DNA from: Ascaphus truei
Taxonomy: Eukaryota > Chordata > Amphibia > Anura > Ascaphidae
Length of the DNA: 64,000 bases
Reading direction: 5' to 3'
Assembly: GCA_036426205.1 (NCBI GenBank)
Contig: CM071568.1
Coordinates: forward strand, 228,044,777-228,108,776
The notes under the pieces were generated by a model. That model saw only the letters and a list, made by a program, of their open reading frames with translations. It was not told where the DNA came from and did no database searches. How positions within the stretch are numbered: position 1 is the first letter of the stretch; each line of letters starts with the position of its first letter. Shown here piece by piece: positions 23,781 through 35,004 of the stretch. The translations under genes were made by a program, and so were the position numbers.

Positions 23781-24588
23781 TTCATGCTCAGCAGAGAGGA
23801 AGTGATCTTCCCTCCTGTACGCTACCTGCAGCTAAAGGGGTCCCATGCAGATAACGGACTGTGTGAAGGAGCTAGTGCTCCTAAAACTACAGGGCCAGTA
23901 CTGGCCTCCCCCCCCCCCCGGCGGCCTTGACGGGGTCTGGCATTTTGTACGGGAGATCGAGTTCTGTGCTCGTATGGAGGCAGGAGAACAAAAGATGACA
24001 GCCCCTCCGGCACTCAAAAGGTTAAGGCTCCATTCTAAACCTTTGTGAGATTTGTCATACAGTGCAAATGTCTACTATGGCCACTAAAGAGATATACAGA
24101 GACAAATGAAATGGCTAGAAGACATTTACAAAGGCACAAGCATATTGATCATGGTTTATTTCTCTTCTATGCACGTACCAGATTAGTGGACAAAAACACT
24201 TTATAACTTACAAATATATTATTGGTTAATTCAATGCATTATTTATATTAGCTTAAGCACCAAGATCCACATTTCAAAAAACATCTTCCTGGCGCGCACG
24301 TGACGTCAGAGCGCATACGCGTTTCCTAAGTGAGCTCTGTGTATCCCGCTCAGTATATTTAATTATAGCCTCTGATTGGTACCTCGTATTCACCCCCAAG
24401 TCACTGCTGCTGGTGTGGCAGCAGCTGGAGATGTCCCTCCACTAATACAGGAAGGTGGGGACCCCAGATCAGCGATGGCTGATTATATTTCTTATTAAGA
24501 TCTTTATCTGTATCTAGGACGTTACCTTACAAAACCAGGTAAATACTGACGACGAGGTCCTACGACTCAACAAAGAGATATGAACCAT
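23781..24588. other. Intronic sequence left of element C
   Basis: Contains a C-run with CpGs (23906-23930) and, at 24290-24330, a CpG-rich piece with CACGTGACGTCA, an E-box plus CRE-like combination. It might be the 5' region of a LINE, but it does not visibly continue into the L1 right of element C. Confidence 0.35.
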
Positions 24589-24593
24589 GAGAT

Positions 24594-25110
24594 TGTCAAG
24601 GGGGAGACTCCTGGAGCGGGTAGGACCTCAGTGACCGGAACAGCAGGGAGCAGGCAAGGATTGTTGGGGTCACGAGCAGGGTTTGGTGGCAGGCAGTAAG
24701 CAGGATCATCAGGTCACAAGCAGGGTTCTGTGGCAGGCAGCAAGCAGGATCGTCGTGGTCACGGGCAGGGTCGGCAACAGGAAGGCAGGAGCAGAAACTG
24801 AGACTTGGGCGAAGGAACAGGATTGGGACTTGCTAGCAGGAAACAGACTGTGGCAATCTGGTTCAATAGCAAGGGCCTTTAATATGAACAGGACTCAAAA
24901 CAGGAACAAGCAGAAATGGATCAGGGCAGAATGAGTCTGGACACAAAACAAAGGCGAGGGAGGAACAGGAAACTATAAGGACAGAGGACAGGAGCAACAA
25001 GAGGAGATAGACAGACAGGGGAACCCCAGAGCAGACAGAAACCAGCAGCACACCCGGTGGTCAGAGAAAGGAACTATGGCTAGGAGCAGGATGTCTAGGA
25101 GACCCTGACA
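24594..25110 (-). repeat. 3' LTR of element C
   Basis: Reads TGTCAAGG...CCTGACA on the plus strand. It is colinear with the LTR at 29102, with scattered substitutions and small indels. The plus strand carries GGTCACAAGCAGGG-like short tandem units near 24710-24775. An ATTAAA lies on the minus strand near 24880. Confidence 0.85.
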
Positions 25111-25125
25111 TTACCCCCCCCTCTC
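25111..25125 (-). promoter_or_regulatory. Polypurine tract of element C
   Basis: On the minus strand AGAGGGGGGGGTAA ends at the LTR boundary, as expected for second-strand priming. Confidence 0.75.
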
Positions 25126-25393
25126 AAGAGTGTTCTCCAAATGATCATCCAGGCTCTTCCCAGAGACCTTGATGAAAGGCAGACTCCGGGTGACCCACCT
25201 CTGGTGGTTTGTTGACGGGCAAAATACTTGTCCCCACCGCGACGACGCAGGAACCAGTAACCGGTACGTCGGGCGTTGCAAGAAACTTCCTGATGGGTGC
25301 GTTTAACTTAAATGCCTGGTATGGACATCAGGAACATGGGCATCAGGAACGGGTGCATCAGGCTCTCCATCCAAGTCAGTGGGGACATTGAGT

Positions 25394-28159
25394 TCACTCT
25401 CCGTGGTCTCTTTTTGTTACCAACATATTCCTTTTTAGTTTTGGAATCTCTTTCTCCAACTTCATTTTTTCAGACTTCAGTTTAGCACTAAATGTCTTTT
25501 CCTTGTAACCCTTGCTCAGGTCTTGCAAAGACTCTGCCAGCTTGCTTTTGAATTCTGTCTGATGTCCGGAATCTGTTTCTACTGTCCCAGTCTCCTGCCG
25601 TTTCGTGGTATCACTTAATGAGCATTTAAGACCAGCTATTTGAGTTTTCAGCTCTTGAAGCTGCCCTTCTGCATTTCTTTTCCCAGTCAATGCAGTTGCC
25701 AGTTCAGCTTCTTTGGAATTGAGTCAAGATTCCACATCTCCCAGATGACTGAGAGCAAGGATTAAATCTGTTTATTTTTCTTTATTTCTGACCTGCAGCG
25801 GTACTCCTCCCGGACCTGTCCTGCTCCAGCCGGTCCTTCTCACGGGCTGTGTGGTCCAGCAATTCGCAGGCATCGGCCATTTTGACATCATAGCGCAGTG
25901 TGAGGCCGGCCACTTGACGGACACCTCCTCTCTCTCTTCCTTTTTGGCGAGCTGTATCTTGAGCTCAGCGATCTGCGCCTGCAGCGCTATGAGTTGCTGG
26001 GATGTGTGTTCAGCTGCCAGCTTTAGCTCTTCCACTTCTAGACTTTAGTAGAAGAACAGAGTTCATCAATAGTGCTCTAAATGACTATGGATAATGGAAA
26101 TAACAATGTCAATTCGAATATTCTTGATAGAAGATGGCTTGATGCAGGCTATTGATATACAGGTGAGTATTGGGTATGTAGGTGAGCGCTGTGTAGGGGA
26201 CATATATATATTAAAGTCCTAGAGGTGTTGTGAATGAAGAGTGTTAAGCTCCATCACATCACTCCTAATGAGGACAATGTCACACACGCTTGCAACCACC
26301 CTAGTGTATACCTCCAAAGTAGAATAAAGGATAAACTCACATGAAAAAAGCCTGTTTTCTTCTTGTTGGTGGCGTGCATCCGGAAAAGTGGTAGATAGGT
26401 GGGTATTCTGCTGGAGGCAGTGTGTCAGAGCACAGCCATAAATGATCAGGAAAGCAGCTTGTGGTTAAAAGATATTCTTTATTCGGACATCATGGTGCAG
26501 TCAGGGAAATGGAGGGCAGACTCTATACGCGGTTCAAGCCTAGTGGGCGGCTTCGTTCCGAACAGCAAAAGGGCGAGGTGGCGCCAACGAGGCGTGAAAA
26601 ATGAGGCGTGAAACGCGTAAGAGCTCCCTCCATTTCCCTGACTGCACCATGATGTCCGAATAAAGAATATCTTTTAACCACAAGCTGCTTTCCTGATCAT
26701 TTATGGCTGTGCTCTGACACACTGCCTCCAGCAGAATACCCACTTCTAGACTTTGCTGCAAGTTCAACTCCTCAGCGAGAGACCCGTTTGAGTGGATCCA
26801 GCAGTTCTCCTCTCAGGGCCTTCATCTCTACACTGTGCTCACTCTGAGCTTGCTTCCACGCATCCTTCATTACGTTTTGGAGCTCTGCCAATTCCTTCGC
26901 TAAGGTCCCAGCAGCTTGCCTTTTCCAGGCTTTTTTCTCCTGGGTGTACTGACAGTTGGGGATGGAGCAGTGTCTCTGCTCCTCTAGCTCTTACTTCAGG
27001 TTTTGGACCGCCTCGTTCTCCCTCTCATACAGAGTTACCTGGCCTCTAAGCTCCTCCTCCAGCAAGGCTCTGGTTATGCTCAGTGTGGCCTTCAGCTCAT
27101 CATGCTGCTCTCAGGGGACACACTGGGTATTCAAATGCTCCTGCAGCATTTTTACTTCGTTAGCAGTCTGGATACTTTCTTCCTGCACAACTCAATGCTT
27201 CTTTTCTGCATTCACCTGTTTCTCCTTGCATCCTGCAGACTCGCATGCAGTTCTTGCAGCTGGCCCTGTAGCATGTTTTCTGCTTGTGTGCGCTGCTCCA
27301 GGGAGACACATTCTTCTTGCAGCACTCTCTGCATTCTGCAGTGCTGCCTGAATGTCTAACTTTTCCCGGGCCAATTGTTTCTTCTCCTCTTCTAATTCAT
27401 GGAGTCTCTTATCTCCTTCACTGGCTTGGACAGAGAGGGTCTTGAACATTTGGTTTATTGTTTCAAACTCACTATTCAACCCTTCAAAGGCCTCTCTCAC
27501 AGAACGTCTCTCCTACTGAGAGGCTTCCATCTCTGTCTTTAAGTCGCAAGTCTCCTCCCGAGAGGCTCCCAGCTCTGTACTAAGCTTGTTAAATTATTTT
27601 TCAAAGAATTCCAGCGTGGTGTTAACTTTATCAATGGAGCTCTGGTCCTGGGCACCATCAGTATATGCCTTCTGCAACTTACTTGACATGATAACCAGAT
27701 CACTCTTCAACTGATGGTACTCTTTCTCCTGTACAACACATTTAGAAATTGCTGAGAACACAGACACTTCTGTAGTGCAACCGTGGCCTCTTGCTCTTTA
27801 TTTAGTTGTCCATAGGGGCAAGCTATCACCTTCCCTGTAGGTTGAGGTGCCTGGGTTAGGGCTCTTTTACCTTGGTTAAAGACGTCCTCTTTGTTTTCCA
27901 CTATTCCTGGGATAATTCTGTGAGTCGCCTTAGGCTGCAGCATATCTCTGTTCTCTTCTAACGCAGGTTTTCCTGATGTTGAAGGGTTATCCTTAATTCC
28001 TTCTGTAACTTCCACTGTAACACCTCCTCTCTTCTTTTTCTTTCTCTTTGCTTTGAGAAGCTGTGAAGAATCAGTGGTACTGTGTTCACATTTATTGCTC
28101 AAGACTATTTTCAAAGTGGGAGCCATAGTTTCGGACATAGGGAAAACCAACCTCCCCAA
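25394..28159 (-). pseudogene. Broken coiled-coil ORF of element C
   Basis: Minus-strand fragments at 28159-27707, 27500-27192, 26767-26740 continuing at 26035-25772, and 25690-25394 form one degenerate coding region. The N-terminal part has PMSETMAPTLK, LSNKCEH, KRKKKKRGG and RDMLQPK, colinear with element B. The middle has SEGDKRLHELEEEKKQLARE. The C-terminal parts (EELKLAAEHTSQQLIALQ, LQELKTQIAGLK) are heptad-rich, myosin-like coiled coil. A PLE terminal dimer interrupts it. There is no enzymatic motif. It is the most complete view of the family's C-terminal coiled coil apart from element D. Confidence 0.62.
26047..26739. mobile_element. PLE terminal-repeat dimer inserted in element C, with 15-bp target duplication
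   Basis: The direct repeat CCACTTCTAGACTTT occurs at 26032-26046 and 26740-26754. Inside, arms at 26399-26515 and 26625-26742 are nearly perfect inverse copies, about 115 bp each. A GAAACGCGTAAG motif (26612-26623) near the centre is the PLE hammerhead 3' half. The coiled-coil frame reads across if the insert is ignored. No coding sequence is present, so this is a minimal non-autonomous insertion. Confidence 0.75.
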
Positions 28160-28482
28160 GAAAACCAGTAAAGAGGAAATGTGTCTTTAAAGCAGAAGCA
28201 TTGGAATGAACAACATAAATATTAGGCACAAAAGGGAGACAAAGGTAGGAGAGTTGACCTTTAGATTTGAGACCTTAACATCAGTCACGGAAATATAAAT
28301 TGCAGGGAAAACCATAGACAGAAACTTGCAGTTAAATCTGAAACTTTAGAATCAGGCATAGGAATATCACAGATTGCGAGAAACTAAAGACAGAGAAACT
28401 TGCCGTTAGATCTGGAACCTTAGAACCAAGCTTTGGAAGATCACAGATTACAGAGAAATCATGGCATAAGCAACAAAACAAT

Positions 28483-28668
28483 TTTTATTTATTTTTATTT
28501 ATAAAAATATTTTACCAGGAAGTAATACATTGAGAGTTACCTCTCGTTTTCAAGTATGTCCTGGGCACAGAGTAAAACAAAATAATACATGGTTACAAAT
28601 ACAGTTACATAAATGAACAAGGTATACATTATATACAAGACATTGCATGCACAGTTAAAGAAAATATA
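28483..28668 (-). mobile_element. LINE/SINE 3' tail inserted in element C
   Basis: The unit ends on the minus strand in an (AAATA)n-like tail (plus 28483-28505) and contains TACCAGGAAGTAATACATTG, a block I associate with frog LINE ends. Element B lacks it at the matching place: its GGAAAAACAATGGGAAGTAC is uninterrupted near 4065-4085. That shows a later insertion. Confidence 0.55.
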
Positions 28669-29101
28669 TAATGGGAGTACTCTTGTTTTTGAAATGGGAA
28701 CCCTAAGAACCAGCAGTGGTGTAGCCAAAAAAAAGAAATCAAAAGCAAGTCAGTTTTTAGAAATACAAGTCTGAAAATCTGCTGTGGCCCACCCCGGAAA
28801 TGTAGAGAGAGACAAGCCTTGTCCAGGGAATGAAAGCCTGAGAGTCTGAAATGGCGATAACAGGTACTGCAGGGAAGGCTTTTTTTTCTCTTTTTTTAAG
28901 AGATTTCTTCTCACGGACAAAGTGGCACAAAAAACCCTGCAGAACCCTTTGCGGCAACAAAAACCTTCAGGATCCTAAATGGGATTTTCAAACACCAAAA
29001 AAAAAGTACTTATCTTCACCCCATCGAAAGCGGAAGGGGTCTGCTGAAGTAGGCAGGTGATGGATCTGTTCCAGCGAGGTCCAGAAATGGCCTTTGTTTT
29101 C

Positions 29102-29633
29102 TGTCAAGGGGGAGACTCCTGGAGCGGGTAGGACCTCAGGGGCTGGAACAGCGGGGAGCAGGCACGGATTGTTGGGGTCACAAGCAGGGGTTGGTGGCAG
29201 TCAGCAAGCAGGATCGTCACGGTCACAAGCAGGGTTCGGTGGCAGGCAACAAGCAGGATCATCGTGGTCACAGGCAGGGTCGGCAACAGCAAGGCAGTTG
29301 CAGGGCAGGGGAGCAGGAACTGACACTAAGGAACAGGACTGGGACTTGCTAGCAGGAAACAGACTGTGGCAATCTAGTTCAACAGCAAGGGCCTTTAATA
29401 TGAACAGGAATCAAAACAGGAACAAGCCGAAACGGATCAGGGCAGAGGGAGTCTGGACACAAAACAAAGGCAAGGGAGGAACAGGAAACAGGAAACTATA
29501 AGGACAGAGGTCAGGAGCAACAAGAGGAGACATACAGACAGAGGAACCCCAGAGCAGACAGAAACCAGCAGCACATTGGGTGGACAGAGAAAGGAACTAT
29601 GGCTAGTAGCAGGATGTCTAGGAGACCCTGACA
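29102..29633 (-). repeat. 5' LTR of element C
   Basis: This is the partner of the LTR at 24594-25110, with 532 bp against 517 bp. Differences are spread along the length, so the insertion is not very recent. No convincing tRNA-matching site was found directly inside it. Confidence 0.85.
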
Positions 29634-29638
29634 GAGAT

Positions 29639-31565
29639 GATATTATTCTCACTATATCTAATCTACTGACATCTTTCTCGAATTTACAATCCACCCTGCG
29701 GGGATTTGGTGAGTTATCTGGGTATAAAGTTAACATGGGGAAGTTGTAAGCCCTAAATTTAATGCTATCTGAAAAGGAGGTTGAAGTTCTTAAATTGCAC
29801 TTTGACTATAAATGGACAAAGACCCATTTGGAGTATTTTGGGATATATATTACTAGGGATTATCACTAATTATACAAGTGTAATTACACTGATCTTTTCT
29901 CAAAGATTAAAAGGGATCTACAAGTCTGGAATTCCCATTGTATCTCCTGGATAGGGCGTATAACTGCGGTTAAGATGAATATCCTCCCTAGATTTCTGTA
30001 ATATTTTCAGACATTGCCGATATCTGTCCCATACACAAGTATAAAAGAAGCATACATAAAATTAGCAGCGCTATACAAGAACATGCTATTATTATTATTA
30101 TTATTAAAAGAGATTCAAAATCGAATTATGAAATTTATTTGGAAACATAAACAACTGAGAAAAGCCAGGTCAATTATGTTAGAGACTAAGGAAGGAGGTG
30201 GTATGGCAGTCCCAAATATTCTAAAATATTATATGGTCTCACATATGAAACAAATGGTTTATTGGCACTCTCCGAGTGGGGTCTATGCTTGAATGGACTT
30301 GGAGAGCTAACTAAAAAAAACAGTTGGGCTGCCCTCCTTGTTATGATCAGGCTCTGGGACTGGCCTTGGAGACAGTCTGAACTGGCTGTTATCGGATTTA
30401 CCTTGAAAATTTGACAGATGGCAATAGAGAAGTATAGGATGGTGTCGGTCCCATCCAGGCTCACACCCTTGTTTGGTAATCCAGGGTTTCTCCCAGGTTT
30501 TTTGATACTTGGAGACAGAGGGATTTTGGAGGTGGGAGATTTGTGGCAAAATATAAGATAATGTTGTTTGAGGAAGTGAAGGGAAAGTACAGTATGATCT
30601 ACCCAAAACTGAGTTGTTTAACTATTTGCAGGTCCGACATTTTGTGTGGCAAGGTTTTTCGGGTGAGGAATTACCTAGATCCACACGATTTGAAGATCTA
30701 TGCAAAACAAAGGTATATCAAAAGGGGCTGATATCCTTCTACCAGGGCTTAATCCCAAAAAAGGATACCCCACCCCATAAATATATGGATCAGTGGATGC
30801 TTGATTTCCAGACAGAGATAACAAGGGAGGACTGGGAAGATATATGGGAGAATGCGGGTAAAACTTCTATTTGTGCGGTAACAAAAGAGAATATATATAT
30901 ATAAAATTGTTACGTTGGTATTACAACCCCAAAAGATTAAAGCAGGTGTTCCCAGAGGCCTCTGATAGATGCTGGAGGGGATGTGGACAGACAGGAGACC
31001 TAGCACATATATGGTGATATTGTCCAGTAATGCAGACATACTGGAGGACAGTTCTGAAACTAATAAAAGATGTGACGGGCATTACGATCCCGCTAGATCC
31101 AACCCTAATTATTCTAGCCATGCCCATGGAAAGTGTGAATCACTACACACAAACTGATTTTGCATATACTAACGGCGGCTAGATGCGCAGCCGCGTGGAA
31201 GAAGACACTCCCGCCCTCCAGAAGAGAGATTAGAAGGGTTAACGATGTTCAATTAATGGAGAAACTCACCTCATTTCTGAACCATACTACAAGGAAGTAT
31301 TATAGGGTCTGGGACCCCTGGGATGCTGGATAAGGGGAATGAACCCGGAAGTGGGGAGGGTTCAAAAGTGTAGAGTGTAGAATGTGTCATCTACAAAATT
31401 TGTATGATATGTAATGTGATTGCTGATGCTTGTTAGATTTCTGATACAGAATGGTTGTTTCCCTCCCCGTTCCAACCCCCTTCTTTTATTTTTGTACCCC
31501 TTCCCCTCCGATTTATATTTGAAACGTTAATAAAAATATAAGTTAAAAAAAAATATATATATATA
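29639..31565 (+). mobile_element. L1-type LINE, 3' half of ORF2, degenerate
   Basis: The plus strand reads, with stops and frameshifts, DIILTISN (remnant of the ADD catalytic region), FGELSGYKVN, IQNRIMKFIWKHK, QWMLDFQTEI-like text and a C-terminal Cys/His segment (CWRGCG, HIW). This order matches an L1-like ORF2 from the RT active site to the end. It ends in AATAAA (31529-31534) and an A-rich tail. Element C sits at its left end. The 5' part of the LINE is not found on the far side of element C. Confidence 0.75.
30049..30104 (+). mobile_element. 56-bp SINE/LINE tail inserted in the L1
   Basis: AGCAGCGCTATACAAGAACA then ATT repeats is the same 3' end as the SINE at 9990-10242. TAAAAGA is duplicated at 30042-30048 and 30105-30111. 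It is a severely 5'-truncated insertion. Confidence 0.7.
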
Positions 31566-32160
31566 TCTTCCTAACAGTGGAGTGTGTGGACTTTGGTAGA
31601 CCAGATAGAGTGAGATCTGTGGAGTACACGGAAGAAAGCTGTTAGTTTTCAGAAGAAAACAGATTTTCTCCAGTAGTTACAGACACCTTCACAGGGACAG
31701 GTGTAATTGGGAGAGAGATATCTCTCTCATGCCTTTAAAATGCTGAATTAGACTATTGCTGAAAACTTTCAAGAGAACGAAGGTGCCTATTTTTGCCATG
31801 CAGCATCATTCGAAAAAGGGAAAGTAATTTGATGGAATACTAATTGAGAGTCTTCACTGTATTGCTACAGAAAACGTCTCATTTGAATATACTGTACTGT
31901 TCTATTTCACACATTTTGCTTTTTGCCTTCCCCAGGCATGTAGGTTTGTGTATTTCTCTCTCTGCAAAATCCACAATCTCGCAGGCCTGTGGGTGGTGAG
32001 ATTACTGCCCGAGACCCTTTCTTTGCAGTTTATTGAATAGCATATACATACATTTTGAGATTTTATTTGCATATAAAATTTACAAAATGTACGGATTTGC
32101 AGTCGTTCTGTTTGGACATGCAAAAACTATTTCATAAATACAACAAGATGTGGAAGAAAG
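31566..32160. other. Intronic sequence, no gene recognised
   Basis: Nothing was recognised apart from chance ORFs. Confidence 0.4.
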
Positions 32161-33345
32161 TGGTTCCTCCTATGGGAGATAGATAAAGCACACCATTGCG
32201 CAGTATCTCAGAACTCGGACACTCCCAAGCAGACAGGAATAATACCTACTTACAATCAGCCTACTTAAAAACAATTAGCAGCCAATAAAATACTCACATA
32301 ACCAGTGAGTGTAAAAACATCACTAGAATGCTGTCCGCATCATGCAGGGACCTCCCTCAGAGCTGTGGATGGTGTACCGGCGCTCCCAACACCCCTCCAC
32401 ACTACACTGCAAAGTATGCGATCTCACTGCTCCCCGTAGTGTGTGCTGGCGCTCGTATCGTGACGTCACTGGAAGCGTGACTCCTACCACACAGGGAATT
32501 CCCTACCGACAGCCTCACAATGCTGGTGTTGGGAGCGCCGGTACCATCCACGGCTCTGAGGGAGGTCCCTGCATGATGCGGATGGCATTCTAGTGATGTT
32601 TTTACACTCACTGGTTATGTGAGTATTTTATTGGCTGTTAATTGTTTTTTAATAAATTGTTCGTGCATTCTACACCATTTTGTGCATTCCATCTCCCTAT
32701 GTGATCAACTGAAAGCATTGGGGGATACTTACTGCACCGACACACTTTATTCGAGCAAATACCCAGTATGTACCTGGCAGATACCTGGAATGCGCCGCTC
32801 CTCACCTCTGACAAGCCCCGTTGCGTTTGCCTTCCCAGCCTGGGTTCATGCCTGGCTGACGGGCGGCTGATCTGTTAAATGATAATGATTAGGATTTAAT
32901 AGGCTGCAATGCTTCGCATGTCTACCAGATGGCATAAATTCATGAATTGTAATGCAGTATATATATATATATATACTGTGCAGTATTGCAGCCAGCGGGA
33001 ATAAAATGCTTCAATCCCTGCCTGGAAAATAACCCAATGCACTCGGGCAGAAAACAGTCACAAACCTCAATACACCCGGGTATACCCGAATTCGTGGGAC
33101 TAGCCGAGCTCGAATAAAGTGTGTCGCCAGTGTATGACCATCATTGGATTGCAGAAGGGAGGCAGATACACGTGGGGTTCATGGCCGCAACATGGAAGTG
33201 GTTCAAACACAGATTCTCTCCACTGCACATATACAAGAGACTGATTGTAAGTAGGCATTATTCCTGTCGGCTGGGGAGGGTCCGAGTTCTGAGATACTGC
33301 GCAATGGTGTGCTTTGTCTATCTCCCATAGGAGGAACCGTCAGGA
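32161..33345. mobile_element. Foldback element with a nested TIR element
   Basis: The outer arms (32161-32263 and 33240-33345) and inner arms (32280-32395 and 32526-32648) are inverse copies, for example GGTTCCTCCTATGGGAGATA against TATCTCCCATAGGAGGAACC-like text. The right half carries about 590 extra bp between its inner and outer arms, including a TIR element at 32727-33120. The foldback resembles the inverted terminal dimers of PLEs, but no hammerhead core was seen. Confidence 0.65.
32727..33120. mobile_element. TIR DNA element nested in the foldback
   Basis: GACACACTTTATTCGAGC at the left and GCTCGAATAAAGTGTGTC at the right are exact inverse copies. A (TA)n palindrome lies in the interior at 32959-32976. 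No transposase is encoded. The superfamily is uncertain. Confidence 0.6.
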
Positions 33346-34200
33346 TCCCTTCCTTATTTCCACCAGCTTGGATTCCAGTGGAGGGTCTCCCAAAGGACTT
33401 CAATCACCCTATGGACTTTGCGTCTCTTACACAGAGTGTTTTTTAAGCGCCAGGTATCTGTGTTTTATTTGCAATTCTGTTATATGGAGGAGGAGGAAGG
33501 TTATGGAGGTAACCCAAAAGAATCCTATTTGCACTCACTAACAGCAATAGCTGGCTAGGAAAGATTCAATCCTTGGCAGGAGCCCATTAGCCATTTACTA
33601 AACATATTAAAAAAAATTATTTAACAAATATACAAAAAAGAAACCACAATGTGGCTATAAAAGAAACGGGGTGGGTACGAGAAAGGTGAGTAACCAATGT
33701 AGCTTATGTTGTTGAACAGAGTGTAGCTACCCATCAATTAAGGTGGGAGATGTGAAGTGTATACAATGATACACAGGGGTCATAAAGATATACCTATCCT
33801 CATATGTAGATAGTTAGTACATATTATGTATGTTTTCTGTTTCAAAGACCATCATATATCACCACAGTAATAGCATGTGTCTAGCCAATATACCTATATA
33901 AATATGTTGGTAAAGTCGTTATTACTGCAAACACGGCTTGTACCGCTATTAATATAGCTGTATCTGCACAGTGAAGCCCCCAGCCATGAGTTACTTGAGA
34001 TCCATAAGTCACGACATTAATCATACATATAGACTACGATGTTCCACTACTTGGCTGCAGAAAGTATATAAGACCAAGAGTGTCAGTGATAATATATCAG
34101 GATCAGGCACCTCGCTATTGCGGCATTAGGATGGAAATATACAACCTGGCATCTTAAGCTGTTCAAATGGAGCTGACTTGCGCCGTTCCGTACCTGCGCT
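33346..34200. other. Probable PLE2 terminal and unassigned sequence
   Basis: No gene is present. The part near 34100-34230 (GATGACATCACAGCAGAGGCG) continues into the hammerhead-like motif of PLE2. Confidence 0.35.
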
Positions 34201-34237
34201 CCCTGATGACATCACAGCAGAGGCGTCATTACAACCG

Positions 34238-34274
34238 ACGTACGTTTCGTGCCACCTAGTGCTTTGTCAAGGTA
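34238..34274 (-). ncRNA. Hammerhead-like motif at the PLE2 3' end
   Basis: On the minus strand CCTTGACAAAGCAC is followed by GTGGCACGAAACGTACG. The CUGAUGA core is changed to TTGACAA. Its distance from the PLE2 coding end, once element D is removed, is about 0.85 kb. The matching distance in PLE1 is about 1 kb. Confidence 0.55.
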
Positions 34275-35004
34275 ATGGGAGTAGTGGGAAAGACCACATC
34301 CCTGGCATCTTATGTGCAATGGCCGGAGGTGTGACAACCCGAACCGGCCAATCGGCACATAGATGAATGACGTAGACGAATTACTAAGGCTGCTAATTTG
34401 TCTGCTTAGACTGTATTGACACTGTGTGTGCCCCATTTAGGGTCTACTTTAAATGTTATGTTCTGTCCGTGTTGCTATAGCAACCGATAGGACTAAAATG
34501 AGTGTCACTGTGACCATAGTTTCTAGAGAAATGGTATAACACTACATAAGAAAGCAATAAAGCGAAGTGACTAATGTATAGAACGAATAAATGAAACAAG
34601 GGATAGATAATGACAATATGATACAGAAATTTATATAAATATATAACTGTATTGTATATAGAGAAGTAGATGTTACAATTACATGACAGTCACATTGCTA
34701 ATGGGTGAGTATATTCTCTCTTTGTCTCCCTGGAGGATGTACGTGCATATACAGGATGGAGAGAATGCATATGCAAATATATGCAACATTGAAACTAAAT
34801 AATTATATATATAAATATCTATGTTTGTATCATGTAGGAGTGTATGAACTCTTAAATGACCGCCTCTAGAAGACAAAACGGTCATAAGGAGTTTAAGACT
34901 CCACTGTATACCCGGTTCCCCAGATGATAACCGTGTGCTCTGCCTAAGAGGATGTAGTCATCCCCTATAGACTATATATTATGTTTCTGCATCAGATATA
35001 GGAG

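Larger units (their letters stand above)
24594..29633 (-). mobile_element. LTR retrotransposon element C (non-autonomous, coiled-coil ORF)
   Basis: Two LTRs (24594-25110 and 29102-29633) bound a 4-kb interior, and GAGAT is duplicated at 24589-24593 and 29634-29638. On the minus strand a polypurine tract, AGAGGGGGGGGTAA, lies just before the left LTR, which makes that the 3' LTR and fixes the orientation. The interior holds a leader, a broken coiled-coil ORF, and two later insertions: a PLE terminal dimer at 26047-26739 and a LINE/SINE tail at about 28483-28668. No polymerase genes are present, so it would need an autonomous partner. Confidence 0.85.

Noticed and set aside
24290..24588. 5' end of the L1 at 29639
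   Set aside because: CpG and CRE-like motifs are suggestive, but no sequence continuity with ORF2 was seen.
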